A stretch of 64,000 nt of DNA. Source: Taxillus chinensis. Taxonomy: Eukaryota > Streptophyta > Magnoliopsida > Santalales > Loranthaceae. The translations under genes and the position numbers were made by a program. Shown piece after piece: positions 59,404 through 64,000 of this stretch. Under the pieces are notes generated by a model. It searched no databases and was not told the origin of the DNA. It was given only the letters and a program-made list of their open reading frames with translations. The stretch's first letter is position 1; every line of letters begins with the position of its first letter. The stretch covers positions 15,574,309 through 15,638,308 of the forward strand of contig CM042086.1 in assembly GCA_023512835.1 (NCBI GenBank), written 5' to 3'.

Positions 59404-60390
59404 GCAGTTTGACAACAGGTAGACAAAAGTTAAAAGTGAGGGGGCCAAATTCTATGCACTTTGTAGTAGTAGGTGGTATAATCGTATGGGATTTGCCTTT
59501 ACCCAATGTTAATCAGTTCCAAGTCTATATTCTTAGCTTTTTGCACTATCTCATTATTTGTGTTCCAGATTGTAGTGAGTAGGGAATTTTATCAGCTTGT
59601 TTGTTCCATCTATTTTGCAGTGTTCAAAATTGGTTTCAGCTAATATTCATTCTTATTAACTCAGGCTTGCCTGAATTGTGTAACATACACCTGATTTCTC
59701 TATAATATGATTTTACATGTTCTATTTGTCACGTCTGCTTCGCTAAACCATTCCTTGTGCGGTTTTATTTGCCTTTTCCTTTAATCACTGCACCATTTTT
59801 CCCAATAAGGTTTGGCTCTGGTACCACATTGTCGAAGCATCATTGTCCCCTTTATATGATGTCAACCTTAATAAAGTGCTGCGTGTCATGTTTAAATTTT
59901 CTCCATTTTGGCAATAGTTAAGAGGTGTTAAAATTATCAGGAAATGTTATGTTGCTTTATGCTGGTTCATAAATGTACTAAAATTAATGACTGGTTCAAT
60001 AATACTTGGTCACTTATTTTTAGAAATAAAACTCAAGCTAATTAAAAAAACGTATATATATATATATATAATGGGAAATACAGGTGGCACCAACGCGTAG
60101 TATGTGGCATAATACTTAATTTTAGAAGGCAGCTTCCTTTTTTTCATGTATATGATGTAATATAATGAAATCAATGAAATGGTACGTGTTTTAATTTTCA
60201 AGTTAACACCCTTCATATTTTCAAAGGAATGAAAAAAATTAGTGAGTGTGATGGTGGATATGGTGCACCCTGGGAGCGGAAGGAGGTTGGTTGAGCAATG
60301 GGCGTGGAGGATTGTGGTTTTATTGGAATCGTGAAGCTGAAGCTTGACATGGGACTCCACGTATCATTCCAATGTTTTTAAAAAGAAAAA
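59404..60390 (+). other. RHM 3' UTR and downstream DNA, left arm of the inverted repeat
   Basis: Matches the reverse complement of about 62015-63011 with a few substitutions and small indels (for example GGCAATAG against GGTTGCAATAG, one TA unit, and GTCGAAGC against GTGGAAGC). No further gene. Confidence 0.8.
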
Positions 60391-61035
60391 AAATATACAC
60401 CAAATGCGTTATATGATACCAAAAGCTATGTTAAATTCCGAACCGGTGACTTTATCTATATATGGCGGTCACTGGACTGGTGCTTATACGAATGAATTGT
60501 GAGTGTCAATCAAATGTAGTAGTAAGAGTAATGTTATGTTCAGGTGGACTAGTGCTTGCACAATTGAATTTTAAGGGTCAATCAACTATAAAAGAGTAAC
60601 ATTATGTATAAGTGGTTATGTAGGTAATTTATTTTGGAGTATTCTTATTAAAAGAAAAATTAAAAATTAAAAAAACTGATTTTACATCAATAAATCATAA
60701 CTACCGATGATTTTATCATCATTTATAGCCCTGGCATTCATTCCTTAAGAAGTAGCAATTCTTGTGACACTTCTATTCTTTCATATGATGACTCATATTA
60801 TTAATGAACCACATTGATTAATAAGTTAATTATTATAACCAATTATCCTTAATTAGACATATATTAACTATGTAACGACAGAAGTGCATGATGCAGGGAT
60901 GTGGGTCATTTTTCTTTACCCACATAACCCGGTTTTCCTATTTTTGTTTTCTACCGAAGTCTCATTTTTCTTGATCTCATCTGCTTACTTTAGTCATTTT
61001 TTTTCAATTTTCTTCGACATCTTTATCGGCCTTTG

Positions 61036-61380
61036 CTCCTTATTATAAGAAGAAAGAGCACGTCATTGCTTTTTATAATTTGAGTTTTCCATCAACTTTC
61101 CACAATTGAGTTTTTTTTTAAAATATTAATATATTATTACAATTTTGAATTTGTTGAGGAATCAAAACTAATTTGTAAATGACTTGCTATGTTCATAGTT
61201 ACCACTACTCTTTATTAGAAGAAGAAAGAATACGTCATTACTTTTTATAATTTGAGTTTTCCATCACCTTTTCACTATTGAATTTTTTTTAAAAAAAGTT
61301 ATTAATATATTATTGTAATTTTGAATTTGTAGAGAAATCAAAATCAATTTGTACATGACTTGCTATGTTCATGGTTACCA
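61036..61380. repeat. 172-bp tandem duplication in the spacer
   Basis: Both units contain GAAGAAAGA, CGTCATT, CTTTTTATAATTTGAGTTTT, TATTAATATATTATT and ACTTGCTATGTTCAT followed by GGTTACCACTAC or AGTTACCACTAC, offset by 172 bases with about 10 percent differences. Confidence 0.85.
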
Positions 61381-61749
61381 CTACATTTGTGGAGCGTCCT
61401 ATTATCAATCCATCTACTAAATATACTTTTCACATTTATTGTGCACTTATATCGTATCAATAATCTAATATTTGGTTTATGTATTGTTTGCTGTCACGAA
61501 ACACTACCTAATTCTGTATAAACATACTTTCCCGTTTCATTAATTAAAATTACTTATACTATCGTAACTGATAAGTGAAAGGCTTTGTAGGATTTGAATT
61601 TCGTTGGATGACTATCAGAATGAACCAAAAAATTGAATTTCAGTCCTCTCCACCGGCGAGCGGTGAAAAAATAACAACAAAGGATCCGCCGCGTCTCCTC
61701 CTCCCTCACCACGTCCCTCCCTCCCTCAATTCTATTACAGCTAAAAAAA

Positions 61750-61955
61750 AAAAGGGAAGCTGCCTTCTAAAATTAAGTATTATGCCACATACGCGTTGGT
61801 GCCACCTGTATTTCTCATTATACATATACGTTTTTTTAATTAGCTTGAGTTTTATTTCTAAAAATAAGTGACCAAGTATTATTGAACCAGTCATTAATTT
61901 TAGTACATTTATGAACCAGCATAAAGCAACATAACATTTCCGGACAATTTTAGGG
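61750..61955. repeat. Third, direct copy of arm sequence
   Basis: Nearly the same as 62268-62480 in direct orientation and as about 59935-60147 in inverse (GAAGCTGCCTTCTAAAATTA ... CATAAAGCAACATAACATTTCC). It lacks three bases (CATACGCG against CATACTACGCG), carries a shorter TA run, and diverges after CATTTCC. Confidence 0.85.
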
Positions 61956-63011
61956 CATGTTTGGTGCATGTTTTTGGTTTTTTGTTTTCAAAAACTATAA
62001 TTGAAAATATGTGTTTTTTTTTTTAATTAAAAACATTGGAATGATACGTGTGAGTCCCATGTCAAATGTCAGCTTCACGATTCCAATAAAACCACAATCC
62101 TCCACGCCCATTGCTCAACCAACCTCCTTCCGCTCCCAGGGTGCACCATATCCACCATCACACTCACTAATTTTTTTTCATTCCTTTGAAAATATGAAGG
62201 GTGTTAACTTGAAAATTAAAACACGTACCATTTCATTGATTTCATTATATTACATCATATACATGAAAAAAAGGAAGCTGCCTTCTAAAATTAAGTATTA
62301 TGCCACATACTACGCGTTGGTGCCACCTGTATTTCCCATTATATATATATATATATATACGTTTTTTTAATTAGCTTGAGTTTTATTTCTAAAAATAAGT
62401 GACCAAGTATTATTGAACCAGTCATTAATTTTAGTACATTTATGAACCAGCATAAAGCAACATAACATTTCCTGATAATTTTAACACCTCTTAACTATTG
62501 CAACCAAAATGGAGAAAATTTAAACATGACACGCAGCACTTTATTAAGGTTAACATCATATAAAGGGGAAAATGATGCTTCCACAATGTGGTACCAGAGC
62601 CAAACCTTATTGGGAAAAATGGTGCAGTGATTAAAGGAAAAGGCAAATAAAACCGCACAAGGAATGGTTTAGCGAAGCAGACGTGACAAATAGAACATGT
62701 AAAATCATATTATAGAGAAATCAGGTGTATGTTACACAATTCAGGCAAGCCTGAGTTAATAAGAATGAATATTAGCTGAAACCAATTTTGAACACTGCAA
62801 AATAGATGGAACAAACAAGCTGATAAAATTCCCTACTCACTACAATCTGGAACACAAATAATGAGATAGTGCAAAAAGCTAAGAATATAGACTTGGAACT
62901 GATTAACATTGGGTAAAGGCAAATCCCATACGATTATACCACCTACTACTACAAAGTGCATAGAATTTGGCCCCCTCACTTTTAACTTTTGTCTACCTGT
63001 TGTCAAACTGC

Positions 63012-64000
63012 TTAGCTTCTTTTGTTGGGTTCAAACACGTACTTGATCAATGAGTCCTTAATCGATAGCAGCTCAGGGAACTCATTCTTCAACTTGGATG
63101 CATCCATCTCATTGTTGCTTCTGGCAGCAACAATCACCGTGGCTTGCTCTTCCAGTGTGAAGTTAGCCCATTTGAAACCTGGGTCAATGTACTCCTTGTA
63201 CATCTCCAAAATTTCATTGTGGCTCACAGCTCCTGGGTTCGTAAAGTTCCATATCCCACTGCAGTTTCGCTTCGCCATCTCAATGGAAATGGGTAGAAGC
63301 TCATCCAAAATGGTCATACTGTTAGGAATGTTCACAACTCTGTCGTAGCGAGAAATTTTGGTGATGAAGTTTCGCGGGTTGCTTAGGTCAGAAGAGATGG
63401 GCATTCGGACCCTGAGGGTGCAGACATTGTCGTACTCTTTTAGAAGCTCTTCCACCTAGTTGCATATCAGCGGAAGATGGATTTCACATTCAAACATTAT
63501 GAAATTAAAAAAAAATCAAAAAAATTGAGCAGCTTGTTAGGATTACCATAGCCTTGGTCTTTGAATAGAAAGAGCCCATGAAATTGGGCTTGTCCTCCTC
63601 CTTAAAACCAATTCCTGAGCCTTCAGGGTGTTTGACATCATATTCAAAGATGCACCCAGTTGCATAATTCATCATTAGGATACCATGCTCTCTGCAGACA
63701 TCTGCGAGTGTTAGAGTCCCAGCAACATTGGCACGGATGGTTTCTGTTTTGTGAGACTCACACCAATCAACATTTGGTCGACCAGTCACACCAGCAGCAT
63801 TGAAAACATGAGTTGGCTTAATGTTTTGAATATCAGCCACAAGTTGTGATCGATTCTCCAAACGTCCTTTTCCGTACTCATAAGGAATCCCTTGCTTTTC
63901 ACAGAGCTTCCCAAGAAGCCCCCCAATCCATCCAGTCCTACCATATATAAGAAACTTCAGGGATGGTTTCCGAGGAGATCCAGCACCTTTGGAAACTGGA
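63012..64000 (-). CDS. RHM: Second RHM copy, inverted, 5' part beyond the window
   Basis: Minus-strand exon 2 at 63455-63012 and exon 1 from the window edge (64000) to 63547, covering residues from about 376 to the stop at 673. The visible amino acids are the same as in the 57290-59403 gene, including GRTGWIG and YSKTK, and the intron has the same borders. Transcription would run towards the first copy (convergent, tail to tail). Nothing visible disrupts it. Whether the dehydratase half exists lies beyond the window. If the copy is complete, the plant has a tandem inverted RHM pair; if not, it is a 3' fragment. Confidence 0.85.

Larger units (their letters stand above)
60391..62009. other. 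Spacer between the inverted RHM copies, with nested duplications
   Basis: Contains a tandem pair of about 70 bp near 60473-60610 (GGACTGGTGCTT / GGACTAGTGCTT), a 172-bp tandem pair at 61036-61380, and a third copy of arm sequence at about 61750-61955. No gene recognised. Confidence 0.65.
58414..64000. repeat. Large inverted repeat with RHM 3' halves, arms about 2 kb
   Basis: Left arm 58414 to about 60390, right arm about 62010 to 64000. Coordinates pair with a sum of 122415 across exon 2 and 122414 across exon 1; the difference is one base in the homopolymer of the intron (T10 against A9). The predicted proteins of both arms are identical over the shared part. The window ends inside the right arm, so its true length is unknown. 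Confidence 0.92.

Noticed and set aside
58414..64000. Inverted repeat as a simple assembly mirror artefact
   Set aside because: Downstream parts of the arms differ by substitutions and several indels, and the spacer is asymmetric with a third direct copy; a haplotype join remains possible and is kept as an alternative.
1..64000. CRISPR array, operon-like cluster, organelle insertion or rRNA/tRNA genes
   Set aside because: No regularly spaced repeats with unique spacers, no plastid or mitochondrial gene order, and no credible structural RNA gene were found.

Overview
The window is a 64 kb piece of a flowering-plant (eudicot-like) nuclear genome. It is AT-rich, with multi-exon genes, GT-AG introns, TA/CT/AAT microsatellites, and remnants of hAT, Harbinger, CACTA, TRIM and LINE elements. 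Five host genes are recognisable, plus a second, inverted partial copy of the last one. I saw no bacterial, organellar or viral gene block. Exon coordinates come from reading splice sites and checking that the frame stays open. Family names rest on recognised motifs, not on a database search.

Layout. 1-5204 (+): 3' part of a subtilisin-like protease (SBT4.14/XSP1 type). 6998-12766 (+): GAUT1-type homogalacturonan galacturonosyltransferase, 10 exons, with one probable GC-AG intron. 12767-25689: repeat-rich intergenic DNA holding a non-autonomous hAT element (16433-18417) with a 1.2 kb TRIM retroelement nested inside, a 514 bp hAT MITE (22137-22650) and a CACTA-like end (22950). 25690-27225 (+): gibberellin 20-oxidase, 3 exons. 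29833-52458 (-): CLB1/NTMC2T4-type SMP-C2 protein, 11 small exons over 22.6 kb. Its introns hold LINE fragments, a hAT transposase pseudogene split by a LINE, a Harbinger MITE, and a TIR element carrying an intron-containing piece of a TIME FOR COFFEE-like gene. 53421-55430: TRIM-like remnant and a degenerate minisatellite. 57290-59403 (+): UDP-L-rhamnose synthase (RHM), whose leader contains two successive tandem duplications. 62010-64000 (-): a nearly identical inverted copy of the 3' half of RHM and its downstream DNA, tail to tail with the first and cut by the window end.

Functional links. GAUT1 (homogalacturonan backbone) and RHM (UDP-rhamnose for rhamnogalacturonan and flavonoids) both serve cell-wall pectin. 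GA 20-oxidase sets bioactive gibberellin, and CLB1 is a membrane-contact protein. These are ordinary neighbours, not an operon or an evident biosynthetic cluster. GAUT1 and CLB1 are also close neighbours in Arabidopsis (At3g61130 and At3g61050, from memory), so that pair probably reflects old microsynteny. The most unusual structure is the RHM inverted duplication with its complex spacer; next come the gene-fragment-carrying element in CLB1 intron 8 and the TRIM-in-hAT nest.
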